Positions 40,696 through 48,951 of a stretch of 64,000 nt of DNA are shown here, in pieces. Each line of letters starts with the position of its first letter. Positions within the stretch are counted from its first letter, which is position 1. A program made the translations under genes and the position numbers. A model generated the notes under the pieces. The model was not told the DNA's origin. It did no database searches and saw nothing but the letters and a program-made list of their open reading frames with translations. This DNA comes from Pseudomonas fluorescens (GTDB taxonomy: Bacteria > Pseudomonadota > Gammaproteobacteria > Pseudomonadales > Pseudomonadaceae). The stretch spans positions 664,811-728,810 of the forward strand of contig NZ_MSDF01000014.1 in assembly GCF_002022275.1 (NCBI RefSeq), in the 5' to 3' direction.

Positions 40696-41898
40696 CTAGC
40701 TGCTTGGGTACCGTACGTCAGTGATGCGTGCCTCCAGCCAAGGCAGTAGACGGTAGCCGGGCATGGGGCGTGCCAGATAAAAGCCTTGGCCGAACGCGCA
40801 ACCCATTCTAACTGCGGCATCGCGAATTCGCTGGTTGCTGACGCCCTCTATCACCAGGTTCATCTCCAATGAACGGGCTAGTGCCAAGGTGCTGCTGATC
40901 ATTGCCTCGCCACGGGGGTCGCCCGCATGCCGGACAAACTCTCCATCGAGCTTGAGTTGATTGAATGGCAGTTGGCAGAGCAACTTAAGAGAGGAAAAGC
41001 CCATACCGAAATCATCAATAGAAAGTCCGCAACCCAACATCCTTAGGCGCAACAGGTTTTCCTGGATTCGCTGCGAAATATCTAGCAGACCATTTTCTGC
41101 CAACTCAAACATTAGCGTATTGCCGGAAAAGCCATGCTGTTCCAGCGATTGTTGGATATGTACCACCAGATCGGCGTTGATCAGCTGCGACGCGTGCAGG
41201 TTGAACGCAAGTTCAAGCTGTACCTCTTGCCGACGCAGAATGCCCAGAAGATTTAGCCCTTGCTCTAGTAGTTGTTTGAACATTTCGTCAATCAAATCAT
41301 ACGCAAGCACCGCCGCGAGAAAATCTGCTGGTAGCAATATGCCTCTCTCGGGATGTTCCCAGCGCACCAAGGCCTCAACGCCGGCTAGATTCCCTGTACT
41401 CAGTACAAATTTTGGTTGGAACCAAGCGCGAAACTCACCCAATGCGAGGGCACGTTGAATCTCCTCCTCGCCGGGCAAGGGCTTGGCCGGGGGAAGAAGA
41501 GTGTTCGTCTGGTGCCGAGAGGCGTAGCATCGCAATATATTGCGCAATGCACCCAATTGTAGAGGCGGCCGCATCACACCCAATAATCGCAGTCCCGCTA
41601 ACGACCGCATCTGCTTCAGCGCACGGCGCAGCTCTGGTCGGAGGTCACTGCACAGCGCCACCGCGCGAATCATGCCGAACTGGGCAGCGCGTTGAAGGAA
41701 GCCTAAGCAATCTAAGCTACGGTCAGCCAGATCGCACACCACAATATCGACCCCGCCAGTCTGCTGCATCTGTATGAGGGCTTGTTCACCACTACTAGCC
41801 TGCAACACATCATGCACGCCCAGGTGATGGAGCATTTTGATCAAGACACTGCGCTGAAATCGTTGGTTTTCCAGAACCAGGACGCGGGGGGGGGCCAT
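40696..41898 (-). CDS. Receiver-EAL response regulator, second copy (RocR/PvrR-like)
   Basis: The 400-residue protein starts MAPPRVLVLENQRFQRS at 41896-41898; a TTG three codons earlier is an alternative. The receiver has D56 (VVCDLADRS), but the acidic pair near strand 1 is Glu-Asn where the other copy has Glu-Asp. The EAL domain has EALVRW, LAFNLH, FELAENG, IDDFGMGFSSL and LKLDGEF. The EGxE loop reads VIEGVSN, lacking the second Glu found in the paralogue (VIEGIET). Activity may therefore be reduced. It is paralogous to 24315-25523 throughout. It is convergent with nothing and precedes the regulator-kinase genes on the same strand, with a palindromic operator 85 bp upstream. Confidence 0.88.
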   Translation of the reverse strand: MAPPRVLVLENQRFQRSVLIKMLHHLGVHDVLQASSGEQALIQMQQTGGVDIVVCDLADRSLDCLGFLQRAAQFGMIRAVALCSDLRPELRRALKQMRSLAGLRLLGVMRPPLQLGALRNILRCYASRHQTNTLLPPAKPLPGEEEIQRALALGEFRAWFQPKFVLSTGNLAGVEALVRWEHPERGILLPADFLAAVLAYDLIDEMFKQLLEQGLNLLGILRRQEVQLELAFNLHASQLINADLVVHIQQSLEQHGFSGNTLMFELAENGLLDISQRIQENLLRLRMLGCGLSIDDFGMGFSSLKLLCQLPFNQLKLDGEFVRHAGDPRGEAMISSTLALARSLEMNLVIEGVSNQRIRDAAVRMGCAFGQGFYLARPMPGYRLLPWLEARITDVRYPSS

Positions 41899-41982
41899 AC
41901 TTATCAACCACTTTCAGGTGCGAAGATATTGATAATGGCGGGAAGCAGCTTGAATTACGGGCGGAAACGGCCTTGTGTTGCG

Positions 41983-41996
41983 TAGGAAATTTCCTA
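41983..41996. promoter_or_regulatory. Perfect palindromic operator upstream of the second receiver-EAL gene
   Basis: TAGGAAATTTCCTA is a perfect 14-bp palindrome and the best copy of the motif shared by the fimbrial and regulator promoters. It lies 85 bp upstream of the start codon at 41898. Confidence 0.7.
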
Positions 41997-42783
41997 AACA
42001 GCAATTTACTTAAGCCGGGTGTCCTTCGGCTTTAACAGCTTCGCAAGAGAAAATTTGGGAGGTCTCATAAGATGAAGCTGCACCTTACCTGAGACAAACT
42101 GAGGGCTACTTTTAATACCCTATTTAGCTTCTGGCCGCTTCCCGCCAAAAACGCCCGATCGGGTATGTATACTAATTAAGGAGTGATAAAAAATGCCAAG
42201 TTTTCGTTAGGTTGGTCAGCGGATGGAGGTGCCAGCACCTAACGGAACGCGATAGAGGCTACGGTAGAGAGCTGCCTCGTTATGCCCACGTTGAGAGAGG
42301 CAGTGTGTGTCGTTCGCAGGGACGATCAACAGCGCTTCATAGTCAAGACGTCGTTGACGGAAGATGAACTAAAAGCTCACGTTCAGCATCCTGCGACCTT
42401 TTCGCATTATTGATAGGAGTACGGAGCGTGAGCCTCCGAAGATTTGCATGGACTGGCTCGACTTCTTATGGGAAACATGCTCGAGCAGCACAAAATAGAA
42501 ACTGATTGATCTCATCGGGCATGCACCTGACGTTGACGATTGAAGGAGATGATCCGAGAGGACTTGGCCGACGAATACTGCGCTCGAATGGCAAGCGCAA
42601 TGATCGCGTGCTCTCCGCCAGTCCGTAAGAGAGCAAGCATGAGTCAAGTGATTACTCCTAAGTCAGTAGCGGAAAATGGAACTTGAGGCATGAATGATAA
42701 GCTCATAGCGTCGATGTCTCTTCGAAGGGCATCACGACGGCCGTTCGACAACTTTAGATATTATCGTTGAGGGCGGCGGCGTG
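41997..42783. other. Gene-poor stretch beyond the fimbrial locus
   Basis: About 790 bp with no coding frame I can support. Short open frames on both strands have no family motif, no ribosome site and irregular composition. The segment may be decayed DNA marking an old junction between cargo modules. Confidence 0.4.
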
Positions 42784-43092
42784 TCACAATGAATGAGCAA
42801 GCTTAACTTGATTTTCTGCAATCCATATAGCCACTTCTTTATCATTATCATGTAGCCATGCAAAACAGGACTGGTGCAATACGGCACTAATATAACCTAC
42901 GTCTATCCCCTCATATCCACTGACGTTTCTGAGGCCTTGCTGGTCAAGTTCAAGGTTTATTTGGTTAGCAGTAGATTGAAGAATATTTTTAATCTGGGTT
43001 AGCATTTTTAATTCGTTCGTGCTGATGATGTCTTCAACAGCAGACTCGTTTTTAGGGTGCATGGAAGAATGTAATACGTGGTCTTGGTTCAT
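42784..43092 (-). CDS. Hypothetical protein
   Basis: A 102-residue frame starting MNQDHVLHSSMHPKNE. It has an acidic N-terminal third, then a helical stretch (ELKMLTQIKNILQSTANQIN) and a hydrophobic-aromatic region (AVLHQSCFAWLHDNDKEVAIWI). The sequence looks protein-like and differs from the random frames around it, but the ribosome site is weak. I recognise no family. It is isolated between two gene-poor stretches, close to the start of the recombinase-ParB block. Confidence 0.4.
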   Translation of the reverse strand: MNQDHVLHSSMHPKNESAVEDIISTNELKMLTQIKNILQSTANQINLELDQQGLRNVSGYEGIDVGYISAVLHQSCFAWLHDNDKEVAIWIAENQVKLAHSL

Positions 43093-43843
43093 TAAATATG
43101 TCTCAGTTTTGGAGCGATATATGGGGGCGGAGTCTTAATTGTTTCCGCCGCTCAACACTATAAGCTTACGACGCAACACTAAGTAAGTTATGGCTTTTTT
43201 CAGTATTAATCAAGAAAATACAATCAGAACGTTATGTTACATTTCTTGTCAAAAACTTTGTTTTTGCAATTCTTTGAAGTAAAAGAGAGGGAAAGGGTAG
43301 AAAGGAAATTGGAATCAATCAGGCTGTCAGTATTCTATAGGGTTGAGGCGTCTAATTTATCGCATGAGGTATGCTCTTGTGATCGAAAACTGAGCCAGGT
43401 GCTCAACTGCTTCTCCTCACTTTTGAGCAGGAGAACACAGGGTAATCAGCGTGGCAATGAGCTCTGAGTGTGCCGTTACGCTACCTGATCATTAGATGCA
43501 TACAAGCTTTTTTATTTGGCAACGCAGCACAAAGTGCGCGGGCCGTGATGTGTTCCCTGCGTCCAATCGGACAAATAAGGTGTCGTCCGTGCGCAGAAAC
43601 TCAACTGGATGAGGACGACTGCTCGGCGCCGGCCTAAAGGCCAGACATTGGTGCTTGAAAACGCCCGGCCTCGGCTAACACAGAGCACACGAGAGATCGT
43701 TGCTTGATCCCACGGCAAGCAATGAGCAGTGTATTGACGCCGATGCCGAATTGACCCACCTGCTGACGCGGGCCTGAATAGGCTACACAAATTTAGCGAG
43801 TTCTTCTATTCGTGTTAAGCAGTAAGCCTACCAACTGAAATGC
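43093..43843. other. Gene-poor stretch between cargo modules
   Basis: About 750 bp, A+T-rich in its first half, without a supported gene. The frames here have low-complexity or cysteine-rich translations without motifs. No tRNA, inverted-repeat pair or insertion-sequence end was recognised. Confidence 0.4.
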
Positions 43844-44803
43844 CTAAACATGCTCCTTTAGGGCAGAGCTCAATTCGTCAATTCCCCAAGGAAGTTCTTT
43901 CAGCTCAGCAATGGATTGGAATTCTTTCAGGTACTCAGGTTGATGTCTGGCCAGCCAGCGAACGACCGCTGCGTTTGCGAGAAGCTTTGCTAGGTAGCCT
44001 TTGATGACTGTGAGATGAAGTACATCAGGCCCGTAGCCCTCCTCCACTGTTTTTATCTGCATCTGTAGGGCTGCGAGCTCACGCTCTAGGCGAGCAATTG
44101 ACTCCGCAGAGATCTGCTGATCAGGTTGGGGGGCTCTAGGTACTACTAACTGGTCTGATGGAGTGGCAGCCAAAAGTGCTTTAGCGAGCAGGACAGAAAG
44201 ATTTTTATTTCCAATCATCAATTCAGCCGCTTCGATTTGCCTCAATGGTTTCATCTGCCGCAGAAGATGGAATACGTTTGCGGGGCAGTCTGTGTCCCCC
44301 AAGAGCGAAATAGCTTCTGCGCAAATACCATTTAACAGGCGAAATTTTTGTTTGATTGTCTCCGGTGCCAATCCAAGTGCTTTGCCAAGCCTCTCTGCAG
44401 AGACTCCACGCTCCATCGCTCGCACTATCATCTTGTTACTTTGGACGGCGGATAGTCTGTTGATGCGCTTGTTATATGAGTACGTGTCATCGTCCGTTGC
44501 TACGAGGCAATCGACTTCCAGTTCACCTAGATCCTTGAGCGCTTCAATACGCAGGTGCCCATCAACCAAGAAGTAATGTCCAGCGCGGCCAGGTACTGGT
44601 GTTACAGCCGGTGGCTCTACCAGTCCTACGTCCTGGATTGACGCAAGGATTTGTTGGTACTTGAGGCTTTCTTTTACCGCAGACCGAGAGATTTTAAGCG
44701 GCAGGATATTGGCTACTTTGACTCGAACGCACTCATCTAAAAAAGCATTTTTTAGAGGGTGAGTCGCCTGAGGGGCCGCGGTTTCGAGCGATTTCTCAGG
44801 CAT
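43844..44803 (-). CDS. RepB-type ParB-like protein (third gene of the recombinase operon)
   Basis: The 319-residue protein starts MPEKSLETAAPQATHPLKN. It has a ParB-type N-terminal domain (VDGHLRIEALKDLGE, in the place of the GERRxRA box), a central helix-turn-helix region (SAERLGKALGLAPETIKQKF) and a C-terminal RepB-like region with a coiled-coil (SIARLERELAALQMQIKTVEE). Start and stop codons of neighbours overlap (TGATG with the upstream ParB gene). Family members are often labelled plasmid partitioning protein RepB, C-terminal domain. No ParA ATPase is encoded beside it, so a standard partition role is doubtful. Confidence 0.78.
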   Translation of the reverse strand: MPEKSLETAAPQATHPLKNAFLDECVRVKVANILPLKISRSAVKESLKYQQILASIQDVGLVEPPAVTPVPGRAGHYFLVDGHLRIEALKDLGELEVDCLVATDDDTYSYNKRINRLSAVQSNKMIVRAMERGVSAERLGKALGLAPETIKQKFRLLNGICAEAISLLGDTDCPANVFHLLRQMKPLRQIEAAELMIGNKNLSVLLAKALLAATPSDQLVVPRAPQPDQQISAESIARLERELAALQMQIKTVEEGYGPDVLHLTVIKGYLAKLLANAAVVRWLARHQPEYLKEFQSIAELKELPWGIDELSSALKEHV

Positions 44804-45708
44804 CACAGTCCCCCATTGCGAAGCCGAGCCTGTATCAGCTTGGGCATCGAACTCAGTTGCTCTGTAGAAAGAAGCTTTTCGAAATCACTAACTGCCAAGA
44901 GTTCTTTAATCGCCTGAATGGAGAAAATGACCCGTTCATGGGTAAAAGAAGCCTTTTTAACCATCAGGCGCTGCCGCTCGGCCTCTCGTTCGAATAGTTT
45001 TCTCAAGTCTGCGGGCGTCAGTCTTTTCTTCTTATTCTGGCTATCACGACCCAGAGGGCTTCCCCGCACCAGTTTGTCTTTCTTGGCACGTAGCTCTAAA
45101 AGGTGACGCAGCTTGGTAATCTTCTTTCCTTTTATTCCACGCTCGTAGGCGTCAGTAAGTAGGTTTTGAATGTCGCTTTCACTGCTACGGGCGATATCGG
45201 CAGCCATGCTTAGAGGTATCAACCCTGTCTCGACTGCTGACAGAAGTTTTTCTTCACCGCGTTCAAGTAGACCAACAATCATGCTGACCCAAGAGGCTGT
45301 GCTGCCAATTACTTTTGCGATCGCCTCATCGGTTTTGCCCCGTTCTTTCAATCGCCCGACCTCGTTCATAAGGTCTATCGGCCTATGCTGCCTTCGAGCT
45401 ACGTTCTCTACCAAGCTCATGACCAAGCAGTCTTCTTCCACGGCATCAATCACAAACGCTGGAATTTCTGTGGCTTCTAGCGCAAGAAATGCTTCAAGAC
45501 GGCCTTGCCCACACACGAGGTCGTAGCTGATCTGCCCTAAAGGCGTGGCTCTAAGACTCACGGTAATGGGGCGCTTGAGTCCTACCGTTTTTATGTTTTC
45601 TATAAGCTCGCGGTGAACCTTCTTATTCCTCGTGCGAGGATTGAGGATGTGGATATTTGATATTGGAATCAGTGCGACGCGATCACGCGAGGTTGATGGG
45701 ACAGTCAT
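44803..45708 (-). CDS. ParB-family protein (second gene of the recombinase operon)
   Basis: The 301-residue protein starts MTVPSTSRDRVALIPISN behind AAGGAGG. It has the ParB/Srx fold (IHILNPRTRN, ENIKTVGLKRPITV, CGQGRLEAFLALEA in place of GERRWRA, and VMSLVENVARRQHR). A helix-turn-helix follows (AIAKVIGSTASWVSMIVGL). The C-terminal 100 residues are basic and helical. It differs clearly from chromosomal ParB in the GxxR region and has no neighbouring ParA. It overlaps the recombinase stop codon by 4 bp (ATGA) and the next gene by 1 bp, so all three proteins are made together. Confidence 0.82.
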   Translation of the reverse strand: MTVPSTSRDRVALIPISNIHILNPRTRNKKVHRELIENIKTVGLKRPITVSLRATPLGQISYDLVCGQGRLEAFLALEATEIPAFVIDAVEEDCLVMSLVENVARRQHRPIDLMNEVGRLKERGKTDEAIAKVIGSTASWVSMIVGLLERGEEKLLSAVETGLIPLSMAADIARSSESDIQNLLTDAYERGIKGKKITKLRHLLELRAKKDKLVRGSPLGRDSQNKKKRLTPADLRKLFEREAERQRLMVKKASFTHERVIFSIQAIKELLAVSDFEKLLSTEQLSSMPKLIQARLRNGGL

Positions 45709-47276
45709 TGACGTGCCTCCTTCAGCGAGCAACGCGCAGCAAGTCCATCAAGTACGTCCAGCGTTGCAAAACGGTAACTGTCTATTAAGGGGCTGTTTTC
45801 TTCGGACATTTTTCGCGGCCACGCCCCTATATCCATACTGGGGATGAGGTAATAGTCTCGCACTTGTAGATTTTCGTGCTCCATGCGTACTGCGATGGTG
45901 ATGTCGGGTGTCAGGCTGTTTTCAAACCGGAGCTTCCAACGAAGAGTACCTGCCAGTGTGGATTGGCAGCGCGCGATGACCACTGATGCTGTCCATTCAT
46001 CGTTAATTGTCAGTAGGTCACTCTGAATATTGAGCTCGACTCCGGCACCCACATGCTTGAAGTGTTTTACAACATCTTCAAGAACCTGCGGATGCAGCTG
46101 CCGCAGGGAGCGATTGACCTCCAAATACCGATAGTCTCGGTCTGGTGTGTAGCCGATAAGCGTGTAGGCACGTAAGAGGCCGCCGAAGCGATTTATATAG
46201 GTCGTGCTGGAGGGCATGTGGTCTTGGTCATCGATGAGCATCCCGGACAAAGAGCCCGCCCGCCGTAACAGGGTGCGAAGCAGTTCTAGCAGTTGTGCAT
46301 CGTCCAAGCGGCGTGAGCGTTGCAAAATGATTTCGCGAACTGCGGCAAACACCTCCAGTGAGACAATTCCCTGGAATGCCCCATCACATCGAACCCACTT
46401 TTCGGGTGTGTTGCGGCTGATACGTTTACGTAGTTTGGAGGATGTTTTGTTGTAGACGTTGTTACCTATGTATTTCTCGTTGGTCAGCACTTGGTGCACG
46501 CTACCTCTACTCCAGGGGCGCTCGAAATCGGTGATCAGCCCCTCGGCGTTCAGTGCATCGGCAATTTCGTGCTCACTCATCCCGTTGTGGATGAACTGGT
46601 GATAGATGTGTTGAACCACCTCGATTTCGGTTTCGGGTCCCGGAATTAAGATAACCCTATCTGTCTGGAGACTTTTCTGTTGGCCCCGCGACAGTTCTGC
46701 CTTGAATTCGCTTTTCTCATCGATCAAAGCGCGGCGCAATCCATATCCCGCCGGGCCGCCTTGATGAAAACCTTTTTCAACGAGGCGGCACTGACCAGCG
46801 AAGACTTTTTGGGAAAGCTCTCGGCTGTACTCACCAGCCATGGATCGTTTGATGCCTTTGTAAATGGTTGCTAGAGGCGAGCCGTCGTTTTCAAAAGGCT
46901 CTGCGCAATACACCACATTGATACCGGAGCTGGTGCAAAGGTATTCATAGTGGGCACTTTCGTCCGTGTTCTGAAAGCGTCCCCAACGACTGACGTCATA
47001 GACAAGAATCACCTGATACTGGGTATGTCCGGCCTGGACGTCGTCAAGCAATCTACGCAGAGCATCACGGCCGCCGATATCTAGGCCACTTTTCCCATCG
47101 TCTTGGTAAGTTTTGACGATTTTCATGCCATGGCTCATGGCGTAAGCATGAATGGCTGCTGATTGGTTTTCTGTGGAGTAGCGTTGGTGATCAGTAGACA
47201 TGCGAATGTACTCCGCAGCTGGCACCAAGCTGTCGGAACAGTCAGTCGAATCTATTCGCATGGAAGGAGAGGACAA
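45705..47276 (-). CDS. Large serine recombinase (first gene of a recombinase-ParB-RepB operon)
   Basis: The 523-residue protein has an N-terminal resolvase catalytic domain with the nucleophile region EYIRMSTDHQRYSTENQ, the conserved DDGKSGLD and the YDVSRWGRF motif with catalytic arginine. A recombinase domain follows (EHEIADALNAEGL and HQVLTNEKYIGN). The 200-residue C-terminal region has no visible zinc ribbon. A TTG at 47274-47276 behind AGAGGAGG is the likely start; the ATG five codons later has no ribosome site. Large serine recombinases catalyse site-specific integration, excision or inversion. Here it is tied to two ParB-like genes, and its substrate sites are unknown. Confidence 0.87.
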   Translation of the reverse strand: MSSPSMRIDSTDCSDSLVPAAEYIRMSTDHQRYSTENQSAAIHAYAMSHGMKIVKTYQDDGKSGLDIGGRDALRRLLDDVQAGHTQYQVILVYDVSRWGRFQNTDESAHYEYLCTSSGINVVYCAEPFENDGSPLATIYKGIKRSMAGEYSRELSQKVFAGQCRLVEKGFHQGGPAGYGLRRALIDEKSEFKAELSRGQQKSLQTDRVILIPGPETEIEVVQHIYHQFIHNGMSEHEIADALNAEGLITDFERPWSRGSVHQVLTNEKYIGNNVYNKTSSKLRKRISRNTPEKWVRCDGAFQGIVSLEVFAAVREIILQRSRRLDDAQLLELLRTLLRRAGSLSGMLIDDQDHMPSSTTYINRFGGLLRAYTLIGYTPDRDYRYLEVNRSLRQLHPQVLEDVVKHFKHVGAGVELNIQSDLLTINDEWTASVVIARCQSTLAGTLRWKLRFENSLTPDITIAVRMEHENLQVRDYYLIPSMDIGAWPRKMSEENSPLIDSYRFATLDVLDGLAARCSLKEARQ

Positions 47277-47659
47277 GCAGGCCTCCTCTAGGCCAGAGAA
47301 GGCTAGCCCATTCCATTCAGCTTAGCGATGCGTTGTGACGAGATGGTGACGAGCCACAAGCCTCAGTCAGGCCAAAAAAATTGAGCAGAAATCTAAAAGA
47401 TTGGTCTAGAGTCTTAGACAGGCCAGGGCTGAAGAAAGATTTTTGATGCGTTTTTTCTTGATTTTTTTTAAAAAGCTGATTTTTCCTTAAAAAAACATCG
47501 TGAAAATCGACGTTCGGCTATTGTGCAAAAGGCAATCCTTTATCAGAATCCTGGCTTCGTAAGCAAGCCTACCTGATTTCAGATGTGGGCTTTTTTTGCA
47601 GACAGATATTTGCACACAGATAAATGCTGTTGGCCTGTGGCCGACAGCGAGGAGAAAGC
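47277..47659. promoter_or_regulatory. Divergent AT-rich control region of the recombinase operon and protease genes
   Basis: About 380 bp between divergent transcription units, strongly A+T-rich around 47440-47500. It must contain the promoters for the recombinase operon and for the genes at 47660-48758. It could contain a recombinase or ParB-like binding site. No long inverted repeat was found by eye. Confidence 0.4.
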
Positions 47660-47860
47660 ATGCAGCAGAACACGCAAGACAAGGCGGTCGCGCGGTCGGA
47701 GCTATTGCAGACGATTTTCGGGCAGGCGCAACTCACTGCTCCCTCCTCGATGCACCAGCATCCTCAACCTATGAGTCAAGGGTTTGAGATTTACACCGGG
47801 CTGGACTACACACTTAAGACTATCGTGACCACCAATACCATAAGCGCACGGAATGCCTAA
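47660..47860 (+). CDS. Small protein encoded before and overlapping the Clp-fold protease
   Basis: A 66-residue protein starting MQQNTQDKAVARSELLQTIF behind a good AGGAGA ribosome site. It ends 8 bp inside the next gene, so the two are translationally coupled. Polar, with one helix at the N terminus and a Gln/His/Pro-rich middle; no membrane segment or cysteine. The arrangement suggests a partner or substrate of the protease. Unknown family. Confidence 0.6.
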   Translation: MQQNTQDKAVARSELLQTIFGQAQLTAPSSMHQHPQPMSQGFEIYTGLDYTLKTIVTTNTISARNA

Positions 47861-48758
47861 CTGGAACGATGTTCTCACAGAAATTGCAGCGGAAGCACAG
47901 ACCCACGGTGAAATAGCGCTGGACCTTGTTCGGCGCAAATATTTGGCCCAGCTCAGCGCGCATACTGGTCGTAATACAATTGCGTATTACTCTGGTTGGT
48001 TAACGTCTAATCCGAATAATCCGCAGCTCTATGTTAATGACGGTGATAAAAATGCCTTCATGACCGTAGTACACGGTTGTGAGTTTAATAAAGGTTTAGA
48101 CTTAATCCTTCATACTCCTGGTGGGGATATTGCTGCTGCGGAGTCTTTGGTTGATTATCTCCACCAGCTTTTCGGATCAGACATAAGAGTTATCGTTCCT
48201 CAACTGGCCATGTCGGCGGGAACAATGATTGCCTGCTCCGCAGCGTCTATTATTATGGGCAAGCAGTCGAGCCTGGGGCCAATTGATCCGCAAATACAGA
48301 ATGTTCCTGCAATTGGCGTTCTTGCGGAGCTTGATAAAGCTGCTGCCGATATCAAAGAAGATGCCGCCAAGCTTGAACTCTGGCGAATGATCATTGGCAA
48401 GTATCATCCTACGCTCGTCGTTAGCTGTGAGCAGGCTGTCAAATGGGCGAAGGAGTTTGTTGAGAGTTCGTTGACTACTGTTATGTTTCACGATGATCCA
48501 GAAGCTGAGTCAAAGGCTAAAGCGATTGTAGAATTCTTAAGCGATTTTGACTCTACGCGCCATCATACTCGCCACATAAATATCAATCGATGCCGGGAGG
48601 TTGGATTGAAGATCATTCAAATGGAAGAGGATGACACCCTCCAAGATCTTATCCTCACAGTGCATCATTGTTATATACATGCAATGGATAGCGGTCGTGT
48701 TTCGAAAATTGTAGAGAATGACCGTAATGTTGCTCATGTCAGGCTAAATCTGAACTGA
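47853..48758 (+). CDS. Clp-fold serine protease of the SDH (serine dehydrogenase proteinase) family
   Basis: The 301-residue protein has the Clp/SppA-type fold. LDLILHTPGGDIAAAESLVDYL forms the oxyanion-type loop, VIVPQLAMSAGTMIACSA contains the nucleophile serine in the MSAGT turn, and SSLGPIDPQIQ follows. There is no signal peptide, so it is cytoplasmic. The family is typified by archaeal and bacterial SDH proteinases; the cellular substrate is unknown. It is the last gene before the distal transposon end, reading toward it, coupled to a 66-residue upstream gene. Clp-fold proteases occur in several mobile-element cargos, some with defence roles; no such role can be shown here. Confidence 0.85.
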   Translation: MPNWNDVLTEIAAEAQTHGEIALDLVRRKYLAQLSAHTGRNTIAYYSGWLTSNPNNPQLYVNDGDKNAFMTVVHGCEFNKGLDLILHTPGGDIAAAESLVDYLHQLFGSDIRVIVPQLAMSAGTMIACSAASIIMGKQSSLGPIDPQIQNVPAIGVLAELDKAAADIKEDAAKLELWRMIIGKYHPTLVVSCEQAVKWAKEFVESSLTTVMFHDDPEAESKAKAIVEFLSDFDSTRHHTRHININRCREVGLKIIQMEEDDTLQDLILTVHHCYIHAMDSGRVSKIVENDRNVAHVRLNLN

Positions 48759-48951
48759 GTAAATCCTTTGTGCTCCTCCCGCCGGGCTGGTAAGGCTCGG
48801 CATACACCAGTATCCCGCCGAAATCACTTTGGTCCTTTGCGTCACCGGCATGTGTCCCATCACAGCCTGAATTTTTGTTTTCCTCCATCGAAAGCGTAAA
48901 CGCCGTTGATGAGCGGCAGCACTTGGATTTCCTGTCGGTGCCGAGAGCGCG

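Noticed and set aside
42369..42647. 92-codon minus-strand frame starting MTHACSLTDW
   Set aside because: No ribosome site, irregular composition and no recognisable motif; treated as part of a gene-poor stretch.
43512..43790. 92-codon minus-strand frame starting MCSLFRPASAGG
   Set aside because: Ser/Cys/Arg-rich translation typical of a random frame; no motif or ribosome site.
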